Shown here: positions 21,220 to 34,400 of the stretch, in pieces
Layout: the number at the start of each line of letters is the position of its first letter
How positions within the stretch are numbered: the first letter of the stretch is position 1
The notes under the pieces: generated by a model
What the model was told of the DNA's origin: nothing
The model's input: only the letters and a program-made list of their open reading frames with translations
Databases searched by the model: none
Source of the DNA: Channallabes apus
Taxonomy: Eukaryota; Chordata; Actinopteri; Siluriformes; Clariidae
Length of the DNA: 64,000 nt
NCBI GenBank assembly: GCA_030522415.1
Contig: CM060104.1
Span: 19,996,325 to 20,060,324 of the forward strand
Direction: 5' to 3'
Position numbers and translations under genes: made by a program

Positions 21220-21719
21220 ATAAACTGATGCTCCATGATATTAGTAACAAATACCTTCTGAGTTTCCTTTTTTATAAATACAGTATATCATAAATTTTAC
21301 TGCAATAAACCATATTTTCATATGTTTTTAACTGTTAAATTTAAGGTTTTACTCTGTAAAACTAATTAGTTTTTCCACTGTACAGTAAATTCTACGGTTA
21401 TCCCAAGTTTTGTGAAATACGGTTTTATTCTGTAGCATTTATACGGTATTTTACTGTTAGAATTACGAACATTTTTTACAGTGTGGTTGGGACGTTGGGT
21501 TGGTGGCTTCGGGCCATGTTGGGGGTGTGCATGTATGTGTGCTTGATCTGTGCATGTGCGCTTTCTGTGTGTGTTAACAGTGAATGTGTTGCTCATGCTA
21601 TACGGTGCTGGTTATGTAAATAAAAATACTCCCAGCCATTGCATTGGGTAGCAAGCAAGCTCACTCGTCTCTCCAACATCCTTTCCGGCGGTGAAAAACG
21701 CTACAATATATAGTATGGT

Positions 21720-22100
21720 TGCAGGTCTTAAAACTGCAGCAACAAAAGAGCTCAGTGGTGCCAAAACCACAGGCATGATGTTCTTGTCAGGACTAGTAGA
21801 TGCCAACCTTAAAACTTCTCAACCATAAGCTCATTGAAGTAACAAACCCATGTCCTTACACTCTTCAGCAGGAATTCTGCTCTGAATGAAACCTGACACC
21901 ATAGCACAGGGCAACAGACAGATGAAGACTGAACAATAAGGCCAATGTTTTATAGATAATGTTATTTACATTGTCCAAATACCTGCTTTTTTAACATCAG
22001 GTAATAATAGCATCTAAAGGACATTACAGGATAAAAGGGCAAGCATCGATTTATTCTCAGGATGGAGCATTATAACATAATAAATAATAATAAAAATGTG
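21720..22100. other. Spacer between osbpl3 3' end and LTR element
   Basis: AT-rich, no recognised element or exon. Minus-strand poly(A) signals at 22055-22050 and 22124-22119 mark likely 3' limits of osbpl3. Confidence 0.4.
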
Positions 22101-22925
22101 AGTCACAGGTATGATTGATTTATTGAATAAGAGTGGAATCTTTGTTTTCCAGGAAGAACTTGATGAACACAGGTTACAAAAAAACGCTGAAACATTCAGC
22201 TAAACATCCAAATGCAGTGTGGTGACTATTTAGTATTTGAAACAAAGCTATATGATTATTTCTCAGATGCTAGCAACATTGTGATACATGTTTATAATTT
22301 TACTTTTTACATCATTAAAGGCAATAATAAAGATGTTGTGGAATATGTATGACCGTAGGGCATAAGACAGGAATTCATACGCTCATATGTTCCTCATATT
22401 ATAAACAAGAGTACCATTTCTTTTAGGAGGTAGACAATGTTACTTTGATCAGACGACGGCATATTTCAGACGTGCATGCGCAAGGTCTTTTGTTTTAGGC
22501 AGGTCTCAGGTCTGCTGTCTGCAATATCACTCTGCACCACAAGAGTACAGTATGCAACAGTGCATGTGTCAGTATTTTTGTGCTACAAGTTGCACACTGC
22601 TGTGGTAGAGATCATTTCTAGACATTCAAGCAAGATGCCTGCATAACCACACTGTCAAATATATTAAAAGCATATTAAGGCATTAAAATAGAATATGACA
22701 TAATGAAGAGTGCTTGAATATGGTGGAAACAGTGTTGCAGTTCCAGTAAAGTTCTTCATTCGTTTATCAGTTCCTTTTTCAGGTAAAAATATTGCCTTCG
22801 TCAGAGTTTATCTCTGGGGTCAGTTTCCACTCTCCACTGTGAATTACGCTTTCCTTTCATACACAAAGTCAAAGCAGGCAGTAGTGAGGAGGCAGGCCTG
22901 TGAGAAGGTAATATCCAGCTGTAGA
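22100..22925 (-). other. osbpl3: osbpl3 3' untranslated region (probable)
   Basis: This follows the osbpl3 stop codon on the same strand. The first AATAAA on the minus strand downstream of the stop is at 22124-22119, giving a 3' UTR near 800 nt. A second lies at 22055-22050. The boundary is a prediction only. Confidence 0.4.
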
Positions 22926-23022
22926 TCACCACAGCACTGGAAAATCCAGATTACAGAAGCCTGGTTCTTTCCTCAGATCCCAGTAAGTGTTGTTGCTGAC
23001 CCACGTGTCATCTTTTGACTTC
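22926..23022 (-). CDS. osbpl3: osbpl3 exon 22, C terminus (residues 844-875 and stop)
   Basis: After acceptor TTCTTACAG it codes [19 protein letters not shown] and ends in FPVLW-stop, matching the ORP3 WVSNGTY...LDHPVLW C terminus. It is 2.0 kb from exon 21 because a hAT element and other repeats fill the intron. Confidence 0.95.
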
Positions 23023-26000
23023 CTGTAAGAATCAAGCCAACACAAGAATGAATTAAGCTATGTCTTTGTATAAACATTTAATTTAATGGGTTTGTGTGTT
23101 AGTCATAAATATGATCTCCTTGATGTTTATTGTAATGTATTTCACTCAAGATGTAATTGAATTTTAATCGCCTGAAATAATAAAACAAGGTATGAAGAGT
23201 CATCAAACTCAACCCTACAGAGTACACAGAGAACCATGACTTCATTCATCCATTATATAGATCCGGGGTACTCAATAGGCGGACTCCTGTCCGCATCTGG
23301 ACCCAAATACGGTTACATCTGGACCGATGCCAAAACAAACATGCTAATTTAATCATAATCCAAATGAGTTCTCAGTGAAGTGTGCGACTGTGTTTCCGCG
23401 CGATATATCTTTGAGTCTTCTAGTGATGGGTCGTTCATGAACGATTCGTTCTTTTTGAACGAATCCTTAATGTGCCTCAGAAGAACGAGTCGTCTCCGAG
23501 AGTTATTCGTTCATTTTCTACTGGGAGCGCATGCGCAAATCATCGCAAAACCTCCGTAGGCTATGTACAGGAAACAGAATTGAACGGTTCTCAACGAATC
23601 ACCATGTTTCCCGAGTTGTTCGTTCCTTTGTCACGAGACTCCCAAAGACTCTATGCGGTGCAGTAGATTCAAAAGAACGAACGACTCAGACTGGAAGATA
23701 TGAGGTGAGCTGCTCATTCTGTTTATTATAATACAGTATGTCCTTGATATCCTAATGGTGTGCTCAAAGCTGGCCATTGATATAAGTTGATTTTGAAAAC
23801 AGCGAATTTAAGAGTGAGTAGACAGAAAATATGCATTCGTGCTCCCTGTGGGAAGCAGAAAACCAATGAGCTTAATCTAGCAATTAAAAGTGGTCACCTT
23901 CTCACCTTCTGGACAAAGATGGTTACTGCAGCAGGTGTTCCTGTCCTGCAGAAAATGGCCCTTCAAATTCTCACAATGTTTTCCTCAACGTACTGCTGTG
24001 AATCTGTCATTTCAACTATGAGCATGGTGAAAAACATATATCTCAGCTCCCTCAACAATGAACATTTACATCAGTGCCTCCACCTGGTCCTCACACCTTT
24101 TATGCCCAAGTTCAAACAACTGGTGGCACAAAGATGATGTCACTTTTCACACTAAAAGGACTACCATGTCATTTTTGGGCATTGTTCGAAAATTTTGGGT
24201 TTGACTTTTTTTGTGGTTGAAATTGGACTGTAATTTTTCCGGACCTCGGACTGAATAGAAATTTGGTAAGTGGACCTTTTCAAATTTATATTTGAGTACC
24301 CCTGATATAGAGTGTTTATCCTGTGTAGGCTCATGGGGCATGCAGCCTGTCCCAGGGAACTAAGGTGCACAAGGAGGTTTACCACCTTGGATGGGGTGTC
24401 ATCCATTTACAGTGCTTAAGCACACACACATACACACACAAAATCATACACTATGGTCTATTTGGGAATGACAATTGGCCTACATTGCATCTCTCTGGAC
24501 TGTGTGGGGAAACTGGAGCATCTTGAGAGAACCCACCAAGCAAAATATAAAAACTTATATTTAAACTAATAATGGCACTTTTGTCATGATCAGACATTTC
24601 ATAGCAGATATTAAACTGATGGAACAAACTGCCAAAAAAATTCATTTACCAATAGGGATTAAATAACGCACTGCAGTTGAGCCACTAGAGGGTGTCTGGG
24701 ACACTGTTAGACTTTTAAACCAATTGAACTCAGTAAATGTTATACAGTACATTTCAGTACGAATACATACAGTACATAGTATAAGTTTAAGGTATGAACA
24801 CAAATCATGTTTGCACTTTAAATCTACATTAGTTGTATTGCAACCCTTACAATGCCTAATGTAATGACTACAGTACATAGCTTCCTTATTAGTTACACTG
24901 TAGTTACTGTTTAAGTCATAGTTGACTCTGAACCATATAAAATGTGAAAGTGACTAATAAGCAGGGCGTCTGAGATGGATAGACACTGCATTGAGAAGAA
25001 TTGGAAACCGTTATGGAGCGGTTCTTACTGGAAGAACCGTGGGTGATGTTCCATGTTGTTCTCCTCTAGGACTCTGCGCCTATCTCTTTGTAGCTGTTCG
25101 ATTCTCTGCTTCTGTGTTTCTGCAGCCTCAATGTTCCCTTCCTCCAGTAACCTACACACAGATGGAATGTTAGAAAGCATGACATTGTCCTTTTGTCCCT
25201 GCATACAATAAGGTTTAATGCAGCATATCATCTTTTGGTAGCCTGGAGGTATGATTGGATGCAATCTGGTGTCTCTCTCACTGTCTCACACAGACACACA
25301 CATTAAGAACTGTTCGACACATTATTAAAACCTTGAAGGATACTGAACTGTCAACTTTGCAGAAGAAATGTGGTTGGAAAAAAAGAAATCATGAATGACC
25401 CTAATCGGAGATCACTTAAACTGTTGGTGAAACTGCATCTTTAAAAATCTACTGTACAGTTACATTTAATAGTGAAAGTAATCCAGAACTCACAAGATAG
25501 GAAAACCACTTCTTATTGAGATGTACAGTATTACAGTATGTATAGCAACACTGTACATGCCTCTGGAGGCAGTGTTATGATCTGCGGTTGCTTCATTTAG
25601 ATCTAGCCTCAGTGGCAATAAAATTCATTCATTCATTCATCTTCTGTACCGCTTTATCCTCTATTCAGGGTCGCGGGGACCTGGAGCCTATCCCAGGAGA
25701 CTTCGGGCACAAGGCAGGGTACACCCTGGACAGGGTGCCAATCCATCGCAGGGTACACACTCATACGCACATTCACACACTCATTCACACACTACGGTCA
25801 ATTTGGGAACGCCAATTAGCCTAACCTGCATATCTTTGGACTGTGGGAGGAAACCGGAGTAGTGGCAATAAAATGAAATCACCTAATGACCTGAATGTAC
25901 TAAATGACCAGGGCCCGGTTTCTCGATAACGCACACTATTCGCGCGCTAAGTAGACTCTTAAGATATATCTTACGTTAAGTGATAACTTTTCTAAGTGTA

Positions 26001-28395
26001 TTTCTCGAACTGTCTCTTAGGAGTCTTCTTAAGTCGCTGCCTCTTACGTCCGACGTTACGCGGCGCTGTCTACAGTGAAGGTCCTGAATTAGCGGACATC
26101 GGAGTCTCAGGAATCGATTTTTCACTCCTTTTGCATGACAGTGTTAAGAAAGACGGCACTTTCTATGCAAATTAAACATTGCACTAAATTCTTTTAATAG
26201 CGTTTATTTCGACATGTGTTAACTTAACAATAACATGTCATAATAGACAAATATATAAATTAATATTAATTAATATAATAATATAATATATAATATTTTC
26301 ATGTAACATGTGGCCGTGAAACGAACCGGGTATCCAATCATAGTTGATGGACAAACAGCTGATAACACTCTTCACCAGCTTCATAAACAATGTGAAGTGT
26401 CAGTTGTTGGGGTTGTATAGTGCACTTATGGAATGAATACGATGAGATGACAGGGTGGAGGTTTAATACCCCTATCTCACCTACGCGGGGCCGTAAGTGC
26501 GGTTCATTATGATTCAGCACGAGTTTTGGTGCTGTTATTACGTTTCCATTTTACCACGCAAAAAAAAATAAACATGCGGAAGCTCGCGGACCTGGCAGAT
26601 CTTCGCGGACCGTCGGGCGCCGGTCACTCGAGGCAAATCACGGTGCCTAATACCCCTCTCTCACCTGTGTGGTGCCTAATACCCCTCTCTCACCTGTGTG
26701 GTGTCTAATACCCCTCTCTCACCTGTGTGGTGCCTAATACCCCTCTCTCACCTGTGTGGCCGGACTCATCTCCTTGAGCTGCCGCGATTGCCCACGACGT
26801 TCCTTTAACGTTCCGCGACGTTCTGCAAAGTCTGCAAGCTACCGTGAGGACCAGCAAAAAATTAAACGTTGAATTTTTCACGCGGAAAGATGGAAACGTA
26901 ATCACAGCGCAAAAACTCGGGGTGAATCATGATCAAGCCTACGGCCACAGCGCGAGCCCGTGCAGGTGAGATAGGGGTATAACACACCGCATCTCACACC
27001 GAGTCAAACCGCATAAGTGAATACTGTAGGGGTATTAAACATTACAATCACCCAGAAACATGAATGGATGCGGGGTTTGAAACTCCCAAGGTTATTTTCT
27101 CATTTAACTAAATCAAATTTCATAAAAATAAAACGTGTCAAAAGAAAAACCCATAAAGTTATGGATAATGGCTAATGAGCAATGAAACATATTTTAAACA
27201 GAAAGCAGCGAGCAGCTGGACATCGGGACGGGGAGTGTACAGTACAGTAAGTACAGTAAGTACGACGCGTTGGTCTGGCACGCGCAGGTCTGAGCAGCTC
27301 AAGAAGCTCCATAATCTGTTGCCTTGAAAGGCAAAACGTTTATTTTATATATTTTTTAATAACGACCACGGGGAAAATATGAAAAGGGCTGAAGTTTTGT
27401 CTAAAGGAAACATGTACATGACTCACACGGCTCCACGGACGGCGCCGTCTTCAGTTTAACACAACACCACGCTGTATCGCTGCCTAATTGTTCGCCACCT
27501 GTTTAATATTAATTGTGATTGGCAATTTTAATGCATTAGTCACATTATGAAATAGGCTAATTAAAAGTCACTCTATTAGTTCTGATATCAAATAAAATAA
27601 AATTCTTAAACAGGTCTACAGTATATTCCATCATTAATACGACTTTGATAACGTGCCATAATGTGCTTGCATACACCGCTGGTTTATAAAGTCTGCTGCT
27701 CAGTGGCGGCCACTAGCGTCTTGAGCTGAAACTACGCTAAGTATGAGTTAAGGTTGGTCCAGACCAACCTTACGAACGTCTGACTTAGCTAAGAGATACT
27801 TAGCGTAAGAACGTTTCGAGAAATGCGCCATAAAATTAAGAGAGAGGTTAAGGTACGACTTAAGAACTACTTAGAGATAAGAAGCTTTCGAGAAACCGGG
27901 CCCAGGTTATTACATCTATGGAGTTTTTTTCCCCTTGATGATATAGGTATATTCCAGGACTCAAACTGTTGAAGAGTGCTTCTGGGAGGATGACAAATCA
28001 TTTGCACACATGAACTGGCCACCACATTACGGACTCTAATCAAAACTGAATATAGTCGAATGAATTTTAGCTACACGCTCATTATTACAAAAGTGACGGA
28101 AGGACAGATGATTGAATCAGGAGATAACTGGACATGAATATCACTTTTTTTGTTCTGAGTAAACAAAATATTGGAATCTTGGGAATAACTAAATGTACAG
28201 TATACTTATCTCTGCCGGAATTCAATTTCTGGACAGAATGAATTGCCAGTAATATTAAACTCCCAAACAGCATGTGACTACTAATATACTGCAACCTGTA
28301 GTCTCATAGAAACACAAATGTATGTCATACTTACAGTAAGTACTGCTTAAATCTGTTTTTCACTGTTCAAGAAGTTGGTGGAATTAAAGTGCTTG

Positions 28396-28429
<34 letters not shown>

Positions 28430-31400
28430 TTATTCATTTCTTTATCCTGGTCAAAGTCGCTGGATTGGAACAGTAACATCCTTGGATGCCTTGGGATTTA
28501 ACCACAGCACACAATGCACACTCTCACTATCTAACACAGCAATCCAACCAAATCAACCTACTAACACTAACATACATACAGCTAATCAACCTACTAATGT
28601 TTTTTGGAAGGTGGTACATAACAAGAGAATCTGGCAGAAACCCACACAAATTAAAGGAGAAAGTGTCAATTGAACACAGACTATAATCTAAGCCCAGATT
28701 GACCCTGGAACCCTGAAGCTATCAGATGAGAAATTTACTGCTGATTATTTCAAGATTGCAAAATATTTACTATGGCTATTTAGTGAGTTGGACTGTATGA
28801 ATCTTAATCCATGACACTTTCAATATTTAATTAAAAAAATATTTTAATTTGGACATTTATTTAGTAGTTTTGTTCCTATTATGCATTTATTATAGGATGT
28901 GTCTTTGTATCTGTCTGATCTTTGTACTACAGTAATACATATGAACAGCTTGGCTCCATTTTAACAGCTTTAGTTCATTCAAAAGATGTATTACGACTAG
29001 TAGATAATATGTGCATATTTTATTTGTGTCACAAGTGTGTCAAAGGAACAGATGCACAAAATTATATCAACCATTTATATCATTTAGATTTTTTATATGA
29101 TTTTTAAAATGTAATATTATCCAATGTAATTATTTTACTATGGTAAACTCAACAGGAGTTGTGCTTGTGGCCATGAAAAAAAAAATCTCAACAATATGAT
29201 GGTTAAGTTGGTTAATTCACGCAATGATTAGGTTTTTGTCACTGGCAGCAAATTGGTGAGTTTTGCTTGTACACAAAAATTAGGAAATATATAATTGAGA
29301 TTATATATTTCATGAGAAATATTAAACAGTACAAAACGTTCATGCTACAATGCATCATTATCTCCTCTACAATTCCAGTAATTTATGACAGAACCTTATC
29401 ATAGAATTCCATGACTGCTGGGGTAACTGCTCTAGTCAACAGATAGTAATCCCTTTTCTTACAGTAGCTACAACATTCTTAAAATATCCATCGAATGAAG
29501 TTTATTTTAGGCCCAATTTGCCCAACTGGTACTTTTGCTTTGCTGATCATATGACAAACAGAGGTGATGAGATAGGCCTTTTAGAGATATTCATTATTGC
29601 TTTTTTCCAAAAACTTATATGTTCAAAGCTTCAAAAGTGAGCATATGTACTTCAGTACTTTTCAATTAAAGGCTTTGTTATAGAAGCAAAAGCCTTCATA
29701 TACTGTACAACAATATATTTATCAGACTGTTGCATATTTTTAAGATATATGAAAATATATTCTGGAAGGGGCTTCTACCGGTCAATTGCATTTTTGAAAT
29801 AAAATGGAAGTTAAAAAAATGCCTTAATTAATTACACATATACAGACTCCTATTACATGCATAAAGGCTAAAAGTTATGAAGATTTACCTCTGATCAAGA
29901 CGGAATCTTGTGTCTGTGGGTGGCAGTAAATGGTTGGTCTGTGGATCCAGTTCATTCAGCTCAATGGCAAATTCTGTGAAACCGTAGTAGTCCTCGGACT
30001 CACGAGGCACTGGCTCTACACAAACGACATAACGGTCATTAAACTCACCATCAAAGACATAATTAATTATATAAAAATCATTAAAATAATTTACATCTAT
30101 GCTGTAAATCGTATTTTATTGGTCAGTGTACATGAATCAAACGGTAAAAGTATGAATTAATCACAATGCTTGATTTTAATGCATGAGACTTTAAAATGGC
30201 AGGGGTGCTGTAAAACAGGTAAGTGCATTAAGGACCCTAAAAATGCTCTGGCAGGTAAAGCATGGGGTTCTAGTATAACAGACTTTCAAGGTGTCCAGAA
30301 TCTCTAGCAGTGTCTCTGTCTACTGAACTGCAACTTGGTTACAGGATTCCCCAGGAGGGCCTTGGGGGTGAAAAAAAAAAACTATATTCTATTTTTAGAA
30401 TATTTAAATGAGGATTCCATGATGTACTAAGAACCCTGAGGAACCCTCAGCTTCATTTTGACCCCGGAATTTCCTTGCTAAAATTAAAAATAATTTCGCC
30501 AGCAGAGTGGTTTCTTGACGAAAGAATTGCATGTGCTTTCTATCACAACTGGAATTGGATAGTGTTCATTAAAGTGCTTTAAAACATATTTCAAGATTAA
30601 AACTTCATCATACTTAAAGTTTCTGCTGAAGGATCAGGATGATAAAATACTTACAGTATCAACCAATTTTTACTGAAATTTGATATATTTCACCTACTGC
30701 ACTCTATAAGCCATAGCGCAAAACTAATCAGTGCGACTTAATACCTGACTTGATAGCACGGGCCACATAGACATGTAAATCTTACTGGCAAGCCAGATGC
30801 ATTTAGCCTTTGGTAGGCTTCCATAGTATATTCCAGTAGGCCAATTTCCACGCAGCTTGTGTATCACCTTCCCTTTATGGTCCACGACTGTCCCCTCTAC
30901 AACATTCAAACCGGAGCTCCAGTAGTTTGACTGCAATGCATTAAAATAAAAATTAATAAAAAATAAATAAAAAATAAAATCATCATCATCATCATCATCA
31001 TCAATGTCTCTGTCTAACCAGTACAAGATGAACACACTGTCTGCATGGTCCTACAGTGGGGCAAAAAAGTATTTCGTCAGCCAACAAAAGGTATATAACA
31101 AAGTATTAAGATAAAATTTTGTTATTGACCAGATACTTATTTTCCATCATAATTTGCAAATAAATTCTTTAAAAATCCTTCAATGTGATTTCTGGATGAC
31201 CCCCCCCCCTTATTTCGTCTCTCAGGTATACCTATGATGAGAATTACAGGCCTCCCTCATCTTTTTAAGTGGGAGAACTTGCACAATTAGTGGCTGACTA
31301 AATACTGTACTTTTTTGCCCCACTGTACTTTATACAGTTCATAGTAAGATCGCTACACGAGTCTAAAGACAGATTACAGGCAGCATGTGTCCTTGATTTT

Positions 31401-34400
31401 CAGCAGATGGCACCACTGAGACATCAATGAGACATCAGTGGGGAAACAATGAAAATAAACCTTCATTCATCACTTCTTTCTTTCTGCACTCACTCTTTCT
31501 CCACTCACTTTATCTCTCCTACCATGTACATATCTCATTCTCTCTCTGTGACTATCTCAATCAGAGTAACCTTTAACTTTAGACATGCAGTGCCTTTGGA
31601 AATGTGCCCGTGTCAATTTCTTTTTCCCACATTCAGTCCCATCCCTGTGCTAAAGGATCTCTCAGTCTCTCTGGGTGGCCGCTCTGCGTTAATAAAATCA
31701 GTAGCGTCTCTGAGAATTTGAGAAGCGAATCACGGCATGCTGTTGCTTCTTCATAAACCACAGTAGCAAGCGCGACGGAATATTTACCTAAACAATATCA
31801 GACGTAGTAGGTTAACGTACAACGTCTTTTGATAATTGGAAGCTACTGTATAAATCAGGTGTACAGGTTGTTTATATACGACTAAGGTTTAGCTAGATTT
31901 ATTACATACGTCATTCTTTAATATTACACAGCACAGTGAATGTGATCGTGGTTACACAGCCCGAGGATTTCATTGTAGCACTCTGTCATCAAGTGGGGAA
32001 ATGTAGCTCACCTTGAGGAAGGTGACTTTACACTGACAGATTTCGCTGCTGGAGTTCTTTATGCAGATTTCTCCATAATGCTCGATCCAGCGCTCACCAC
32101 TCAGAATGTTGTGAATGCATGATGTCACTTTGTTCCATTCATAGTGATCTCCCAAGCTAGGAAAGAAAACAGGGAGTTACAATAACACTTTAGGTCATGA
32201 CTGATTCCCTAAAACACTTACAGTATTGGCAGGTGTTTGCAAAAGCTCTACACTATTAACTGTGGACGTAAAGAAGGCGAGGCCACAACTGTACCATGAA
32301 ATGTTTTATTTATTTTTGTATTTATTTACCAAATAAGGCTTTCAGTAAAAAATTTGCATCCAAATGAACCACAGCCTTCTGCATGGCAGCTGAGAAAACT
32401 ACCCCTGAGACACTCAATGCCCCGATACAGTATGCATTAATTAAAGTGCATTTTCTGTATTAAGATGCATTCATTAAAAAAATTCCAACAAACAAAAGCT
32501 TCCTTAAACTAGGAGTGTCTTGTCTTGCACACAAAGGGCTGGCGTGAATACACATTTTAATTTCTAACCAAGCAAAAGCCACAATTAGTTGTTCCAAGAC
32601 CCAGAGCAGCTCATTAAAGCAATGTACTGTTATCAGGTGTGGTTGTAGTGGTTAGCATGAAAAGCCTCAGCCAAGCCGTCTGTTTGTAGATTCGGCTTCA
32701 CATGAATAAATGTTAAATGTTTAAATGTGGACATTCTGCCTCTGAATCCTTATCAGCCTATGTAATGTCTGGGGAAGACCCTTCAAATGATGAAATTTAC
32801 TATATGCAGTTCTGAAAACTATGTTTTTCTGAGTGTGTTTTGTGTAAATCTTAATTAGAAGTGAGTTAAATAATTTGGAGTCTGGAGGTTGACTTTGGCA
32901 CAGGTTTAATCAGGTTTATGACGATTCACTGTGACTGAAGCATAACATTCATTGTTGGAAGAAATCACACTAAGCCATGTGTAACATTTAACCTAGACAA
33001 TCCCCCTCCAAGCACTGTCGCCTTGCACCTCCAGAGTCTGGGTTCGATTCCCCGGCCAGGCTCGATTCTCGTCTCTGTGTGCATGGAGTTTGCATGTTCT
33101 CCCCGTGCTTGGTGGGTTTCCTCCGGGTACTCCGGTTTCCTCCCACAGTCCAAAGATATGCAGGTTAGGCTAATTGGCGTTCCCAAATTGCCCGTAGTGT
33201 GTGAGTGTGTGTGTATGTGTGTGTGCCCTGGATGGATTGGCACCCTGTCCAGTGTGTACCCCGCCTAGTGCCCGAAGTCTCCTGGGATAGGCTCCAGGTC
33301 CCCCTGAACACAGGATTAAGCGGTATAGAATATGAATGAATGAATGAATGAATGAACCCCCCTCCATAGCACCAGAGGGCGCCCTTTCATGAATCTTGAA
33401 TGAATTTCATAGTTAGCCAATCTTTTTTCACTGGTTTCCCAACATTCACTCACTATACCGTTTTATCCTGTATTCAGGGTCGCAGGGACCTGGAGCCTAT
33501 CCCAGAAGGCTTGGGGCACAAGGCAGGGTACACCCTGGACAGGGTGCCAATCCATCACAGGGCGCACACATACATACACTCATTCACACACTATGGGCAA
33601 TTTGGGAATGCCAATCAAGCTAACCTTTGGACAGTGTGGGAGGAAACTGGAGTACCCGGAGGAAACCCACCAAGCACAGCAAACTCCATGCACACAGAGA
33701 CGGGAATCAAACCCAGACCCTGGAGGCGCAAGACGTGCTAACCTCTACACCATTGTGCCGCCGGTTTCCCAACATATAAAGCATACTGTATATAAGACCT
33801 TGACTGTGGTGCAAAACCTAAGCTGTGTTTTTAGATTTTATGTGATTTTGTTTATGACTGTGTTTTGCCCGACCTAGACTCATCTTTTTGCTTAGAACAC
33901 TGTTTTAGAACCCTGCCCTAGCCACTGATTCAAACTTGTTCACATTCTGTCTTCATTTGATTTCAACCGGAATTGTCCTGCCCTTGATTTTTTTTTTGTC
34001 AAATAAACCTCCAGCATATGGATCTGTATGTAACAGTATTTATGGTTTCAATGAGGAGAGGTGAGGCATGTTTATGTACAAATAAAGAATTGTGTAGAGT
34101 GGTACTCAAAAACAACCCAACTGAAAGGAAACTGCATGGCATAGGAAGGATGTAAAAAATCATCCTTCCAATCCATGTTGGTGTGACAGAAAAATGGTCT
34201 CAGTATCGCAGCACGTACCCAGGGAGCACGACATGAGTAGTGCCAATCGGAACAATCTCCATGGACTTCCCCCAGAACTTGTTCTTCCACCTCACATCTG
34301 AACGCAACACACAAAAAACCTCAAGATCACTTTGAGAGTCACCTGCCCACAGAGCCTCAGAGCCCATGCGGACTACAAACATATCTACCTGTCACTGTTA

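Larger units (their letters stand above)
18598..21485. mobile_element. 2.9-kb DNA element with CACTGTAAAAA ends
   Basis: The ends are CACTGTAAAAAATAG and its inverse TTTTTTACAGTG. Subterminal arms on both sides repeat TTACCGTAAA/TTTACGGT motifs and GGCAACCACAGCTGCC (for example 18634, 20571, 20721). The interior carries a (TATC)n tract, a three-unit long tandem repeat and a SINE. No transposase is recognised, so it is non-autonomous or its gene is decayed. Possible 2-bp TG flanks were noted but are weak. Confidence 0.55.
18539..21715 (+). mobile_element. Solo LTR-like insertion, split by a later DNA element
   Basis: The left piece 18539-18597 begins TGTGGCGTAGG, and the right piece 21486-21715 ends AACGCTACA, so the ends are TGT...ACA. 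The sequence ATAT lies directly outside both ends (18535-18538 and 21716-21719), a 4-bp target duplication. The right piece has a polyadenylation signal (AATAAA near 21621). Joined, the pieces give about 289 bp. No internal retrotransposon region exists, so it would be a solo LTR. Confidence 0.55.
25912..27903. mobile_element. 2-kb DNA element with GCCCGGTTTCTCGA ends
   Basis: The ends GGGCCCGGTTTCTCGA and TCGAGAAACCGGGCCC are exact inverses. The subterminal arms share TTAAG/CTTAAG-rich motifs. CCAGG is present at both junctions and can be read as a 5-bp duplication, which fits the Tc1 sequence continuing on either side. No transposase was recognised. The superfamily is open; Harbinger-type is one possibility. 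It lies in the intron between osbpl3 exons 20 and 21. Confidence 0.7.
25300..28080 (+). mobile_element. Tc1-like relic, interrupted twice
   Basis: Degraded Tc1 transposase-region sequence resembles the 48603-49275 element (GGAGATCACTTAAA, CCTCTGGAGG, a TGATCTGCGGTTGCTTCA block). It is broken by a SINE at 25625-25860 and by a 2-kb TIR element at 25912-27903, after which it resumes (AGGTTATTACATCTATGGAG and on). Neither terminus is clear. Confidence 0.6.

Noticed and set aside
22710..23018. 102-codon plus-strand open frame
   Set aside because: It overlaps osbpl3 exon 22 in antisense and has no family resemblance.
26642..26757. CRISPR-like repeat array
   Set aside because: The units are directly adjacent with no spacers, so this is a minisatellite; the genome is eukaryotic.
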